Assembly (NCBI GenBank): GCA_050875145.1
Contig: JBNMLH010000006.1
Coordinates: 90,599 to 154,598 of the forward strand
Origin: CAG-411 sp050875145
Lineage (GTDB): Bacteria; Bacillota; Clostridia; Lachnospirales; Lachnospiraceae
Direction of reading: 5' to 3'
DNA: 64,000 nucleotides
Position numbers and translations under genes: made by a program. The notes below the pieces were generated by a model. It made no database searches. It was not told the origin of the DNA and saw nothing but the letters and a program-made list of their open reading frames with translations. Of this stretch, positions 1 through 8,023 are shown piece after piece (position 1 is the stretch's first letter; each line of letters opens with the position of its first letter).

Positions 1-1
1 T

Positions 2-913
2 TTACCATTGTATCGTTTCCTTGGTGGAATTTCGGGAAATCGTTTACCAGTTCCAATGATGAACATTGTAAATGGTGGATGTCATGCATTAAGTTCTGGA
101 TTAGATGTACAGGAATTTATGATTATGCCAGTAGGAGCTCCTTCATTTAAAGAAGGTTTGCGTCAATGTGCAGAAGTATTCCATGCATTAGCAGCATTAT
201 TGAAATCAAAAGGATTGGCTACTTCTGTAGGTGATGAGGGTGGTTTTGCACCAGCTTTAGCATCAGACGAAGAAGCAATCGAAACAATCTTAGAAGCTGT
301 TAAGAATGCTGGATATGAGCCAGGAAAGGAATTTATGATTGCTATGGATGCTGCATCTTCAGAGTGGAAGACAGACAAAGTTGGCGAATATAAATTACCA
401 AAGGCTGGAACTGTATATACTTCAGAGCAGTTAATTGAACATTGGAAGAAGTTAGTTGAAAAGTATCCAATTATTTCTATTGAAGACGCATTGGATGAAG
501 AAGATTGGGAAGGTTGGAAGAAACTTACTGCTGAACTTGGTGATAAAGTACAGTTAGTTGGTGACGATTTATTTGTTACAAATACAGAAAGATTAAAGAA
601 GGGTATTGAACTTGGATGTGGAAACTCAATTCTAATCAAGTTAAACCAGATTGGTTCTGTATCAGAAACTTTAGAGGCAATTAAGATGGCTCATAAGGCT
701 GGTTATACAGCTATTAGTTCACATCGTTCTGGTGAAACAGCAGATACAACAATTGCGGATTTAGCAGTTGCATTGAACACTTGCCAGATTAAGACTGGAG
801 CACCATCAAGAAGTGAGCGTGTGGCTAAGTACAATCAGTTATTAAGAATTGAAGAAGAATTAGGTGAAGCAGCAGTATATCCACAGATGGGAGCATTTAA
901 CATCAAGAAATAG
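2..913 (+). CDS. eno: Enolase, 3' part (5' end outside window)
   Basis: Glycolytic enolase interconverting 2-phosphoglycerate and phosphoenolpyruvate, a cytosolic homodimeric Mg2+ enzyme. The reading frame is open to the window edge (LPLYRFLGG...), so about the first 125-130 residues of a usual 430-residue enolase are missing and 303 residues remain. Visible motifs: MMNIVNGG near the start, the GDDLFVTN metal-ligand region, LIKLNQIGS with the catalytic lysine, and SSHRSGE. A small hairpin (922-927 with 935-940) follows the stop and may terminate it. The apparent TTG at 8 is internal, not a start. Identity is very secure. Confidence 0.98.
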   Translation, partial: LPLYRFLGGISGNRLPVPMMNIVNGGCHALSSGLDVQEFMIMPVGAPSFKEGLRQCAEVFHALAALLKSKGLATSVGDEGGFAPALASDEEAIETILEAVKNAGYEPGKEFMIAMDAASSEWKTDKVGEYKLPKAGTVYTSEQLIEHWKKLVEKYPIISIEDALDEEDWEGWKKLTAELGDKVQLVGDDLFVTNTERLKKGIELGCGNSILIKLNQIGSVSETLEAIKMAHKAGYTAISSHRSGETADTTIADLAVALNTCQIKTGAPSRSERVAKYNQLLRIEEELGEAAVYPQMGAFNIKK

Positions 914-921
914 TTGCTTTT

Positions 922-943
922 GAGCATTGGATAGATGCTCTTT
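922..943 (+). terminator. Possible terminator hairpin after eno
   Basis: GAGCAT (922-927) pairs with ATGCTC (935-940) around a 7-nt loop, followed by TTT. It begins 8 nt after the eno stop codon. The stem and U tract are short, so termination may be partial. It runs straight into the next inverted repeat. Confidence 0.4.
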
Positions 944-976
944 ACTCTATAGGAAAGTGCGTCCTATAGAGTAAAA
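941..976. repeat. Perfect 14-bp inverted repeat (hairpin)
   Basis: TTTACTCTATAGGA (941-954) is the exact reverse complement of 962-975, with a 7-nt loop. T-rich on one strand and A-rich on the other, it could act as a bidirectional terminator. It also contains TTTACT (941-946) and TATAGA (965-970) separated by 18 nt, which could be a promoter for the structured RNA downstream. Confidence 0.6.
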
Positions 977-1236
977 CGCTCCGCGGGATGTGCAGACACA
1001 TATTTTACTTAACGAGGTACGAGTTTAGTAAAATAGCGTACAGAGTAGATGCGAAAGGAAGATGGTTGCAAAAAGCGTGCAACCCGCATCTGGCACGCAA
1101 AGTGGAGCAAGTCCCTCATGAGTGAAGGATATAAGGAGTTGACGTGGACTTGTCCACTTTGTTCGGTGAAAAGATAATATTTAATGTACTCATAGTAGAG
1201 GGTGTCGCATTGCAATGCGGCACTCTCTACTTGTTT
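977..1236 (+). ncRNA. Candidate structured non-coding RNA with pseudoknot
   Basis: This stretch between eno and the nitroreductase holds no convincing protein gene but much base pairing. Stem A: 1001-1009 with 1027-1035 (9 bp); its loop GTACG (1018-1022) pairs with CGTAC (1037-1041), giving an H-type pseudoknot. Stem B: 1047-1053 with 1085-1091, enclosing hairpin 1064-1070/1078-1084 (7 bp). Stem C: 1099-1106 and 1108-1114 pair with 1153-1160 and 1146-1152 (15 bp, one bulged G). The loop GCGTGC (1075-1080) can also pair with GCACGC (1093-1098). A 16-bp terminator-like hairpin (1195-1230) closes the region. I do not recognise the family for certain; a raiA-type RNA should be tested. Strand is inferred from the terminator and neighbours. 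Confidence 0.55.
1195..1236 (+). terminator. Strong hairpin ending the structured RNA
   Basis: Positions 1195-1210 pair with 1215-1230 (16 bp including two G-U pairs, loop TGCA). TTGTTT follows. It is likely the terminator of the RNA upstream, and it isolates it from the nitroreductase promoter at 1257. Confidence 0.6.
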
Positions 1237-1256
1237 ATGGAGAAAACTATCTTATA

Positions 1257-1285
1257 TTGACGTAAATTTGCAAATGTTTTAAAAT
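1257..1285 (+). promoter_or_regulatory. SigA-type promoter for the nitroreductase operon
   Basis: TTGACG (1257-1262), a 17-nt spacer and TAAAAT (1280-1285). Predicted transcription start is about 1292, leaving a leader of roughly 114 nt before the ATG at 1406. Confidence 0.65.
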
Positions 1286-1349
1286 AGATAACAGGAATTA
1301 GCTGGAAAGTTAAATAATACAAGTGAAAATTATGTACAGATGCAAAATT

Positions 1350-1370
1350 ATTGGCAGTTGTGATGCCAAT
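1350..1370. promoter_or_regulatory. Inverted repeat ATTGGCA-N7-TGCCAAT in the leader
   Basis: ATTGGCA (1350-1356) and TGCCAAT (1364-1370) are perfect complements around a 7-nt spacer. The repeat lies between the promoter at 1257-1285 and the nitroreductase start at 1406. It could be a repressor operator or an RNA hairpin; the sequence alone does not decide. Confidence 0.4.
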
Positions 1371-1405
1371 GAATGAGATGATATGTAGAAAGGAATTGTG
1401 AGAAA

Positions 1406-1927
1406 ATGAATAAATTATTAGAAACAATGAAAACAAGAAGAAGTATTCGTAAGTTTAAAGAGGATCCTATTCCTAAGGATGTTCTAGATCAAATTATTGA
1501 AGCTGGTACTTATGCGGCAACAGGAATGAATATGCAGTCACCAATTATTGTAGCGGTTACAAAGAAAGAAATTCGTGACGAATTTTCTAAATGGAATGCA
1601 GAGATAATGGGGAAGGACATAGATCCTTTTTATGGTGCACCTGTGATTTTAATTGTATTGGCAAAAAAGGAAAGACCAACAGCAGTTTACGATGGAAGCC
1701 TTGTTATGGGAAATTTAATGTTGATGGCACATGAATTGGGAATGGGTAGTTGTTGGATTCACAGAGCAAAAGAGGAATTTGAAACAGAAAGAGGAAAAAC
1801 ATTTTTGAAAAAGTTAGGAATAGAAGGAGAGTATGAAGGAATTGGACATTGTGCATTAGGATATGTAGATGGAGAATATCCAGCGATGCTTCCAAGAAAA
1901 GAAGATTGGGTATATTATGTGGAGTAA
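1406..1927 (+). CDS. Nitroreductase family FMN oxidoreductase
   Basis: A 173-residue protein of the nitroreductase superfamily: small, usually dimeric FMN flavoenzymes using NAD(P)H to reduce nitro groups, quinones or unknown substrates. The N-terminal TRRSIRKFKEDP segment is the family's phosphate/FMN-binding arginine motif. A central AP(V)ILIVL strand and a C-terminal IGHCALGY segment also fit. AAAGGA lies 11 nt before the ATG. A good promoter and an inverted repeat precede it. The VanZ-like gene starts 42 nt downstream, so the two may be cotranscribed. Physiological substrate unknown. Confidence 0.9.
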   Translation: MNKLLETMKTRRSIRKFKEDPIPKDVLDQIIEAGTYAATGMNMQSPIIVAVTKKEIRDEFSKWNAEIMGKDIDPFYGAPVILIVLAKKERPTAVYDGSLVMGNLMLMAHELGMGSCWIHRAKEEFETERGKTFLKKLGIEGEYEGIGHCALGYVDGEYPAMLPRKEDWVYYVE

Positions 1928-1969
1928 CAGAAAATTTATCAATAAGGATATAGGAAAGGAAAGAATAGA

Positions 1970-3412
1970 ATGCAATTGGCTTATGTAATGCGACTGGCAA
2001 AGCAGTATATGGCATTAGGCGCAATTGGAATGTTTGCGGCTATTTTAGTCATGGTGCTTTTTTCATTACTATATCAGAGGAAATATGATTTAAAAGATAG
2101 GAAACTTGCATGGTCTAATTTTGTAGCAACTGGATTACTGATTGGCTATTTAATTATTGTAGCAGGTGCAACATTATTAAGTCGTGGACGATATGAAACT
2201 TCTCTCGCTCAGTTGAAGCTGTTTGAAACATATCAGGAAGCTTGGTATGATGCAGATATGGTAGGATGGAGAAATCTATTTTTGAATATTTTAATGTTTG
2301 TACCAATTGGGTTTTTGTTACCTTTTACACTAAAGTGTTTTCGGAAATGGTGGCTAACCTATATAGGTGGCTTTATTATCACCTTTTTAATAGAAACTAC
2401 CCAATATATATTTCGTTGCGGTGTATTTCAAACAGATGATCTGTTAAATAATTTATTGGGGGCTATGATTGGGTATGGCGGATTTTGTATTATAATTTTG
2501 ATAAAAAATAGTATTCTTCATCGAAATATTTGTTGGAGACGGGTTATTTGTAGTCAGATTCCGTTAATAGTAACAATTTCCTGTTTTTTGACAATTTTTT
2601 TGGTATATCAAGTGAAGGAATATGGAAATCTTTCTTGTGAAAATATAAATACATACAAAAAAGTATCCATTACGGAAGCATCATCCTTAGAAGTTTCCAA
2701 GGAAGAAAAAGAAATAATGATTCGTAAATTACATGTTTATTCAAAAGAGGAGGTGTTGGAGCTTGCTCGGTCTATATTTTGGCAGACAGGACTTCAGCTA
2801 AATGCCTCAGATAGTTCCTTTTATGATACAAGAGCCACACTGTACAGTAAAAATCGACAAGCTGCAATCTGGGTAAATTATCAAGGAGGCACTTTTGATT
2901 ATGAGAATTATTCACAGCAGTTTGATTCGCATGGAAATCCTATTGTAGTAGATGCAAATGCATCTCGTTCCGAGTTGGAAAAAGCACTTGAAGATTTAGG
3001 CCTTACAGTTCCAACAGATGCTACTTTTGTAAACCAGGGAAATGGCTATTATAAATTTAATTTAGAACAATCAGAAGCAAAAGATACAGCAGCGGGATTT
3101 ATTACTTGTTGTTATACGGTAAATGATATGATATCTAGCTTGCATTATTATATGATAGAAACGGTTGCCTATAAAAACTGTCGGATGCATTCTACGCAAG
3201 ATATATTGAAACAATTGAAAAACGGAAAATTTTTTAAAGTTGAAGCAGATGCGGATGGTCAAATAAATATGGCAGATGTTAAAGAGATAGAAGTTGAGAG
3301 TATAGATCAGAATTTATTGTTGGATTCAAAAGGATATTTTCGTCCAGTATTTCATTGTCAGGTAATTTGTGATGGGATAGAGGGATACATTGATATTCCT
3401 GCAAAAAAGTAA
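1970..3412 (+). CDS. VanZ-like membrane protein with C-terminal extracytoplasmic domain
   Basis: A 480-residue protein. The first 220 residues carry about five hydrophobic segments, with the VanZ-family pattern NLFLNILMFVPIGFLLP, then a TQYIF..GVFQTDDLLNN..GA segment (the conserved ET.Q, D.DD..N signature). A further membrane segment near residue 200 is followed by about 260 soluble residues that resemble no domain I know. VanZ proteins confer mild teicoplanin resistance in enterococci, but most homologues have no known role. Its place behind a nitroreductase gives no clue. A weak terminator follows. Family call is good; function unknown. Confidence 0.8.
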   Translation: MQLAYVMRLAKQYMALGAIGMFAAILVMVLFSLLYQRKYDLKDRKLAWSNFVATGLLIGYLIIVAGATLLSRGRYETSLAQLKLFETYQEAWYDADMVGWRNLFLNILMFVPIGFLLPFTLKCFRKWWLTYIGGFIITFLIETTQYIFRCGVFQTDDLLNNLLGAMIGYGGFCIIILIKNSILHRNICWRRVICSQIPLIVTISCFLTIFLVYQVKEYGNLSCENINTYKKVSITEASSLEVSKEEKEIMIRKLHVYSKEEVLELARSIFWQTGLQLNASDSSFYDTRATLYSKNRQAAIWVNYQGGTFDYENYSQQFDSHGNPIVVDANASRSELEKALEDLGLTVPTDATFVNQGNGYYKFNLEQSEAKDTAAGFITCCYTVNDMISSLHYYMIETVAYKNCRMHSTQDILKQLKNGKFFKVEADADGQINMADVKEIEVESIDQNLLLDSKGYFRPVFHCQVICDGIEGYIDIPAKK

Positions 3413-3420
3413 ACATTGTG

Positions 3421-3451
3421 TTCTGAGTATACGGCTAATACAGAATTTTTT
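3421..3451 (+). terminator. Likely terminator after the VanZ-like gene
   Basis: TTCT (3421-3424) and GTAT (3427-3430) pair with AGAA (3442-3445) and ATAC (3438-3441), with a 2-nt bulge. Six T residues follow at 3446-3451. The stem is modest but the T run is good. Confidence 0.5.
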
Positions 3452-3472
3452 GTGTATTATGGAAAAAAATGT

Positions 3473-3499
3473 TAAACTTATAGTGAAGAATGTCGAATA
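3473..3499 (+). promoter_or_regulatory. Possible sigma-28 (SigD/FliA) type promoter
   Basis: TAAA (3473-3476), exactly 15 nt, then GTCGAATA (3492-3499), compared with the flagellar consensus TAAA-N15-GCCGATAT. The -10 half matches only partly. It lies 86 nt before a small gene pair with flagellum-like features, which is why it is noted. Confidence 0.35.
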
Positions 3500-3584
3500 T
3501 ACATATAAGCAATGGAATAGTATTTGATTATGTATAAGGAAATTTTATAATACTTAGGTAAAGCGTAGAAAAGGAGGAATTGTT

Positions 3585-4223
3585 ATGGTAAACAATATGT
3601 CAAATGTAGTGACAGGAGCAATGACTAACACATATACTAGTACGAAGACAGAGAAAAAAGTGCAGAAAGAGGAAACAAAGCAACAGAAAGAAGACGCTGG
3701 AGTTGTTTATGAAAAATCAGATAATACATCTTCGGATGAAAAAACTTCCTATTCTGTAAACAAAATGAGTAAAGAAGAGAGAAGTGCACTTGTACAAAGG
3801 TTAAAAAATGATCAGGAGAACAGACAGAAACAATTAACTGATTTGGTACATAAGATGATGCAGAAGCAATCTTCTACATATGCTTTTGCAGTGAGCGGAA
3901 GTACAGATGATGATAGCATCTGGAAATTCCTGGCAAGTGGCGATTATACTGTGGATGCGGAGACAAAAGCGCAGGCACAAGCAGATATTGCGGAAGATGG
4001 ATATTATGGTGTAAAACAAACTTCTGAGCGTATGTTTGATTTTGCATGTGCATTGGCTGGGGACGATGAAGAAGCAATGAAAAAGATGCAGTCAGCCATT
4101 GAAAAGGGATATAAGCAGGCAACTAAGGCATGGGGAAAGGAGCTTCCAAGTATATGTAAAGATACTTTGGATGCAACGAACAAGTTGTTTGAGGACTATT
4201 ATGCATCTAAAAAAGCAGAATAA
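3585..4223 (+). CDS. Hypothetical protein, flagellar-accessory-like C-terminus
   Basis: A 212-residue, charged, probably cytoplasmic protein without signal peptide or membrane segment. Residues 1-55 are low-complexity and rich in Lys, Glu, Thr and Ser. The middle (about 60-90) looks helical. The C-terminal pattern F..ALAG..EEAM..M..AIEKGYKQATKAWGKELP resembles a small domain I recall from proteins of motile bacteria (DUF5610-like), but I cannot confirm this. AAGGAGG lies 6 nt before the ATG. It sits 32 nt before the FliD-like gene, and a possible sigma-28 promoter lies upstream. Function unknown. Confidence 0.7.
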   Translation: MVNNMSNVVTGAMTNTYTSTKTEKKVQKEETKQQKEDAGVVYEKSDNTSSDEKTSYSVNKMSKEERSALVQRLKNDQENRQKQLTDLVHKMMQKQSSTYAFAVSGSTDDDSIWKFLASGDYTVDAETKAQAQADIAEDGYYGVKQTSERMFDFACALAGDDEEAMKKMQSAIEKGYKQATKAWGKELPSICKDTLDATNKLFEDYYASKKAE

Positions 4224-4255
4224 GTGAAAAATAGTTAAGAAAGGAGGTAAGTGTT

Positions 4256-4963
4256 ATGAGAGGATTTAATTATTTTTCTGGATTGTTCGGTTCTTCTGGT
4301 AATACCGGAAATGGTTTGTCTGGTCTTTATAGTAGTTTAGGTGATTATAATACTATTAGAAGTGGATCATATAAAAAGCTATTATCTGCATACTATAACA
4401 ATGTGGATACTAAAAAAGATAGTAGCTCAAAGAAGATAAAGAAGAATACAACAAAAGTAGAGACAGAATCACAACAATATACTACGACAAAAAAATATGC
4501 AGATAAACTGACAAAAGCAAGTGAAGCACTGGTTGGAAATAAGAAAGCAGATTTATACAAAGAAGGAAAAGAGGATGAGTTAGTAGCTGCTGTAAAGTCG
4601 TTTGCATCTTCTTATAATACATTGGTTGAAAATACGTCATCAAGTAATGCAACTTCTATTTCTGATATTGCAAGTACAATGGAGAGTAATACCAGAGCAT
4701 ATTCTAAAAGTTTAGAGCAGATTGGAATTAAGGTAGGAAAAGACAATAAACTTACAGTAGACAGTGAGACTTTAAAGTCTGCTGACAAAGCAACTGTGAA
4801 AAACCTGCTGGGAGGTACATCTTCTTTCGTAGGTTCTACTATGAGACTTTCTGCACAAGTGGGAGCCGCAGCGGTTACAGCAGAAAAGAGAATATCTACA
4901 TATAATTCATCAGGTTCATATTCATCACTTGACTTGAATAAGTATTTTGACGGATTATTTTAA
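4256..4963 (+). CDS. Small FliD C-terminal-like protein
   Basis: A 235-residue protein. The N-terminus is Gly/Ser/Tyr-rich (FNYFSGLFGSSGN...). Residues about 100-215 read like the C-terminal region of flagellar cap protein FliD: a (V/A)KSFASSYNTL helix, IGIKVGKDNKLTVDSETL, and a following K..LL segment. Full FliD is more than 400 residues, so this is a stand-alone fragment-like relative rather than a cap protein. It has a strong AGGAGG site and is probably cotranscribed with the gene before it. No flagellar structural gene is in the window. Role in motility is inference. Confidence 0.65.
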   Translation: MRGFNYFSGLFGSSGNTGNGLSGLYSSLGDYNTIRSGSYKKLLSAYYNNVDTKKDSSSKKIKKNTTKVETESQQYTTTKKYADKLTKASEALVGNKKADLYKEGKEDELVAAVKSFASSYNTLVENTSSSNATSISDIASTMESNTRAYSKSLEQIGIKVGKDNKLTVDSETLKSADKATVKNLLGGTSSFVGSTMRLSAQVGAAAVTAEKRISTYNSSGSYSSLDLNKYFDGLF

Positions 4964-5101
4964 AAAAGTAATTATAAATAGTATAATGGACAATGGACAA
5001 AGGCATCTTAGAGGCACGGTGCATACTGGCTTTTAAGGTGCTTCTGTTTTGTTTTTGTGTATTTGTTTGTATGGGAAAGAAAAAAGGAGGAGGAGAAGAT
5101 A

Positions 5102-5617
5102 GTGAATCGTATACGTGCATTGGCGATATTGGGGCTTACACAGATGGCTACAAAAGAGCAGATAAAAAAATCCTATCGGGAATTATGTAAAAAATTACAT
5201 CCGGATGATAATCCTTCTGAGGAGGCATTAAAACAATATTTATTAGTGCAGAGTGCTTATGAATATCTTAATGCGAATGAGTTTTTCAATGAAGCTTCGA
5301 TAAAACCGCACATATATGGAAATACTACTTCAAATTATGTGAGAACCGGAGAAGTAATTGGGGGATGGCAGGTTTCGCAACCTAATTATTCAGATAGACA
5401 GTATCAGCAAGTACAACTAAAAAAATTGGAAGAAGAAAGAAAACAGAAGGAAAAAGAGGAAAAGGAACGAAAGCGAAAAATTTGGGAAGCAATGCAGAAA
5501 AGCAGAAAATTGCCATCGGAACGGGAAGCAGAAAAGTGGAAAAAAATTGAACAAAAAAGAGAAGCAGAGCGAATTGCTAAATTAATTCAGCAATTGATGA
5601 GTTTGGATGATTTATAG
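5102..5617 (+). CDS. J-domain (DnaJ-like) protein with charged C-terminus
   Basis: A 171-residue protein starting at GTG 5102, chosen because AAAGGAGGAGG lies just upstream; an in-frame ATG at 5057 has no such site. Residues 5-60 form a J domain, which stimulates DnaK ATPase: LGLT..AT.EQIKKSYRELCKKLHPDD, with the essential HPD at 33-35. There is no Gly/Phe, zinc-finger or substrate-binding domain. Residues about 105-165 are a Lys/Glu/Arg-rich probable coiled coil. It is therefore a specialised cochaperone, client unknown. Confidence 0.8.
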   Translation: MNRIRALAILGLTQMATKEQIKKSYRELCKKLHPDDNPSEEALKQYLLVQSAYEYLNANEFFNEASIKPHIYGNTTSNYVRTGEVIGGWQVSQPNYSDRQYQQVQLKKLEEERKQKEKEEKERKRKIWEAMQKSRKLPSEREAEKWKKIEQKREAERIAKLIQQLMSLDDL

Positions 5618-5680
5618 TGGAAAATAAAGTACAGATTGTCTATAATAGTGTTTGAGAGATAGAGTAGGAGGAAAAGATTA

Positions 5681-6115
5681 TTGAGAGAAGAAAATTTGGG
5701 AGAAGAGTTGTATAATCTTTTAGCCGAGGTGCTAAACCGAAAAGAAAATCGGATTGTGTTGGACAGCATCAGAGGAGAATATGGAGTTTTACGGTATTTA
5801 ATGTATGTGGAAGATCAAGTTAGTGCGGGAGAATTAACAACGCAGTTGCATGTAGTGCCTGGCCGCATGACGGATATATTAAATAGTTTGGAAAACAAGG
5901 GATGTATTACAAGAAAAAAAGATGAGGAAGATTTGAGGAGACTAAAGGTTTGTATCACAGAAAAAGGACGAGAGGAAGAAAGCAAAAAAAGAAAATCCAT
6001 AAAAGAAGAGTATCAGGGAATGTATGAAATACTTGGAGAAAAAGATACAGAGGAACTGATACGTTTGTTAAAGATTGTTTTGACATATCCCGGAAATGAA
6101 GAACAAAAGAGTTGA
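5681..6115 (+). CDS. MarR-family transcriptional regulator
   Basis: A 144-residue winged-helix protein. Residues about 30-105 match the MarR DNA-binding core: an L.YLM...VSAGELT helix, a recognition region with V.GRMTDILNSLENKGCI, and the wing ITRKKDEEDLRR followed by LTEKG-like VCITEKG. The start is TTG 5681, supported by AGGAGGA 8 nt upstream. The gene overlaps its own terminator and precedes ilvB by about 150 nt. The target is unknown; neither ilvB nor the J-domain gene is an obvious regulon member. Confidence 0.85.
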   Translation: MREENLGEELYNLLAEVLNRKENRIVLDSIRGEYGVLRYLMYVEDQVSAGELTTQLHVVPGRMTDILNSLENKGCITRKKDEEDLRRLKVCITEKGREEESKKRKSIKEEYQGMYEILGEKDTEELIRLLKIVLTYPGNEEQKS

Positions 6116-6136
6116 TTCCTTCTTTTGTTCTTTTGG
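6099..6136 (+). terminator. Terminator overlapping the marR-like stop codon
   Basis: AAGAACAAAAGA (6099-6110) pairs perfectly with 6121-6132 around a 10-nt loop that contains the stop codon. TT and then GG follow. The T-rich 3' arm serves as the U tract. Confidence 0.65.
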
Positions 6137-6263
6137 ATTCTGTGGTAAAATAGATAAGATATTGAAAGTATATGTTGACTTATGTAAATTGTATTGTCAT
6201 GTAAAGAGATAAGCAAAAGAATAGAAAAAACGCTTATGAGTGTGAATATTGGGAGGAATAGCT

Positions 6264-8012
6264 ATGGCAATCAAAGGAACTGAATTATTTGTAAAAGCTC
6301 TTATTGAAGAGGGTGTAGACACGTTGTTTGGGTATCCGGGTGGACAGGCAATTGATTTATTTGATGCATTGTATGACCAGGATAAAATTGAAGTGATTTT
6401 GCCAAGGCATGAACAGGCGTTGATTCATGCAGCGGATGGATATGCACGTTCTACAGGTAAAGTAGGCGTCTGTCTTGTAACCAGTGGACCTGGAGCAACA
6501 AATCTTGTGACAGGAATTGCTACTGCAAATTATGACAGTGTACCATTAGTGTGTTTTACTGGACAGGTTCCGTTAAATTTAATGGGAAATGATGCATTTC
6601 AGGAAGTAGACATTGTGGGTGTTACAAGGGGCATTTGTAAATATGCGGTTACTGTACGTGATCGAGAAGAACTGCCACGAATTATCAAGGAAGCATTTTA
6701 TATTGCAAGTACAGGACGTCCGGGACCTGTTGTGGTAGATTTGCCAAAGGACATACAGCAGGAACTGGGTACAGAGGAATACCCTACGACAGTGAATATT
6801 CGAGGATATAAGCCAAATGATGCAGTACATATGCGTCAAATAAAAAAAGCAGTTCGTTTATTACATGATGCAAAGCGTCCGTTATTTTTAGTTGGTGGTG
6901 GTGTTAATATTGCACATGCCAATAGAGAGATGACGCAGTTAGTGGAAAAAACAAATGTTCCAATTATAACTACTATTATGGGAAAAGGTGCAGTATCATC
7001 GCAACATAATATGTATCTTGGGAATATTGGTATTCATGGAAGTTATGCGGCTAATCATGCGGTAACAGATTGTGATTTACTATTTTCGATAGGAACACGT
7101 TTTAACGATCGAATTACAGGTAAAACAAGTGAATTTGCAAAAAATGCTACGATTGTACATATTGACATTGATGCGGCATCTATTTCGAAAAATATTGCGG
7201 TAGATGTTCCAATTGTTGCAGATGCAAAACTTGCGATTGAAGCAATTCTTGATGTGTTAAAGAATAAGACTGTTGAGACTCCATACCAAACAGAACGGGA
7301 AGAATGGTTAAAGAAGGTATTGGATTGGAAAAGAAAATATCCAATTCGTATGAAACAGCAGGAAGGGTTGACACCAGAAAAGGTCATTCGCACAATCAAT
7401 AAACGATATAAAGATTCCATTATAGTTACTGATGTTGGACAAAATCAGTTGTGGACTACGCAGTATATTGATTTGGATGAAAATAGACAGTTGCTTACAT
7501 CTGGTGGGCTTGGTACTATGGGGTATGGTTTCCCTGCTGCCATGGGAGCACAGCTTGGCAATCCAGAAAAAAAGGTAATTGCCATATCTGGAGATGGCGG
7601 TTTTCAGATGAATATTCAAGAAATGGCAACGGCTGTTGTTTTGGAGTTGCCGTTGATTTTAGTTGTTTTCAACAATGGATATTTAGGAAATGTACGTCAG
7701 TGGCAGGAGTTATACTTTAACAAGCGATATTCCAGTACATGTCTCAGATATCGCAAATCTTGTGAAAGAGATTGTATGAATCCAGACAAATCTTGTCCAA
7801 AGTATACTCCGGATTTTGTGAAACTTGCAGAGAGTTATGATGCGAAAGGTATTCGGGTCGAAAAAGAGGAAGATATTGAAAAGGCGTTTGCTTTTGCGGA
7901 TGCAAATACAAAAGAGCCAACTATTATTGAATTCATTATTGATCCAAAGGCAAATGTATGGCCGATGGTACCGGCAGGAAATACCCTTGACAATATGATT
8001 ATGGATTGCTAG
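6264..8012 (+). CDS. ilvB: Acetolactate synthase, large (catalytic) subunit
   Basis: Acetohydroxyacid synthase catalytic subunit (ThDP, Mg2+, FAD), condensing pyruvate with pyruvate or 2-oxobutyrate in Val/Leu/Ile synthesis. The 582-residue start is ATG 6264, with GGGAGGA 7 nt upstream. Seen: GYPGGQAIDLFDAL, the catalytic glutamate region LPRHEQALIHAADGYAR, and the ThDP motif SGDGGFQMN...FNNGYLGNVRQW. After NKRYSSTCL there is an insert with four cysteines (about codons 493-511), which standard AHAS lacks. The stop overlaps the ilvN ribosome site, so the two subunits are coexpressed. Confidence 0.97.
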   Translation: MAIKGTELFVKALIEEGVDTLFGYPGGQAIDLFDALYDQDKIEVILPRHEQALIHAADGYARSTGKVGVCLVTSGPGATNLVTGIATANYDSVPLVCFTGQVPLNLMGNDAFQEVDIVGVTRGICKYAVTVRDREELPRIIKEAFYIASTGRPGPVVVDLPKDIQQELGTEEYPTTVNIRGYKPNDAVHMRQIKKAVRLLHDAKRPLFLVGGGVNIAHANREMTQLVEKTNVPIITTIMGKGAVSSQHNMYLGNIGIHGSYAANHAVTDCDLLFSIGTRFNDRITGKTSEFAKNATIVHIDIDAASISKNIAVDVPIVADAKLAIEAILDVLKNKTVETPYQTEREEWLKKVLDWKRKYPIRMKQQEGLTPEKVIRTINKRYKDSIIVTDVGQNQLWTTQYIDLDENRQLLTSGGLGTMGYGFPAAMGAQLGNPEKKVIAISGDGGFQMNIQEMATAVVLELPLILVVFNNGYLGNVRQWQELYFNKRYSSTCLRYRKSCERDCMNPDKSCPKYTPDFVKLAESYDAKGIRVEKEEDIEKAFAFADANTKEPTIIEFIIDPKANVWPMVPAGNTLDNMIMDC

Positions 8013-8023
8013 GAGGAAGAAAA

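Noticed and set aside
163..639. 158-codon open frame on the minus strand inside eno
   Set aside because: It is antisense to the conserved enolase coding sequence, has no ribosome site and no recognisable motif; a reading-frame shadow.
1009..1215. 68-codon minus-strand open frame in the eno-nitroreductase gap
   Set aside because: It overlaps the structured RNA stems and the terminator hairpin, has no ribosome site, and its peptide shows no family resemblance.
4993..5190. 65-codon plus-strand frame before the J-domain gene
   Set aside because: It overlaps the J-domain gene in another frame and lacks a ribosome site; the GTG at 5102 with AAAGGAGGAGG is preferred.
6175..6203. Promoter TTGACT upstream of ilvB
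   Set aside because: The -35 box is good but no acceptable -10 box lies 16-18 nt downstream, so it was not listed as a feature.
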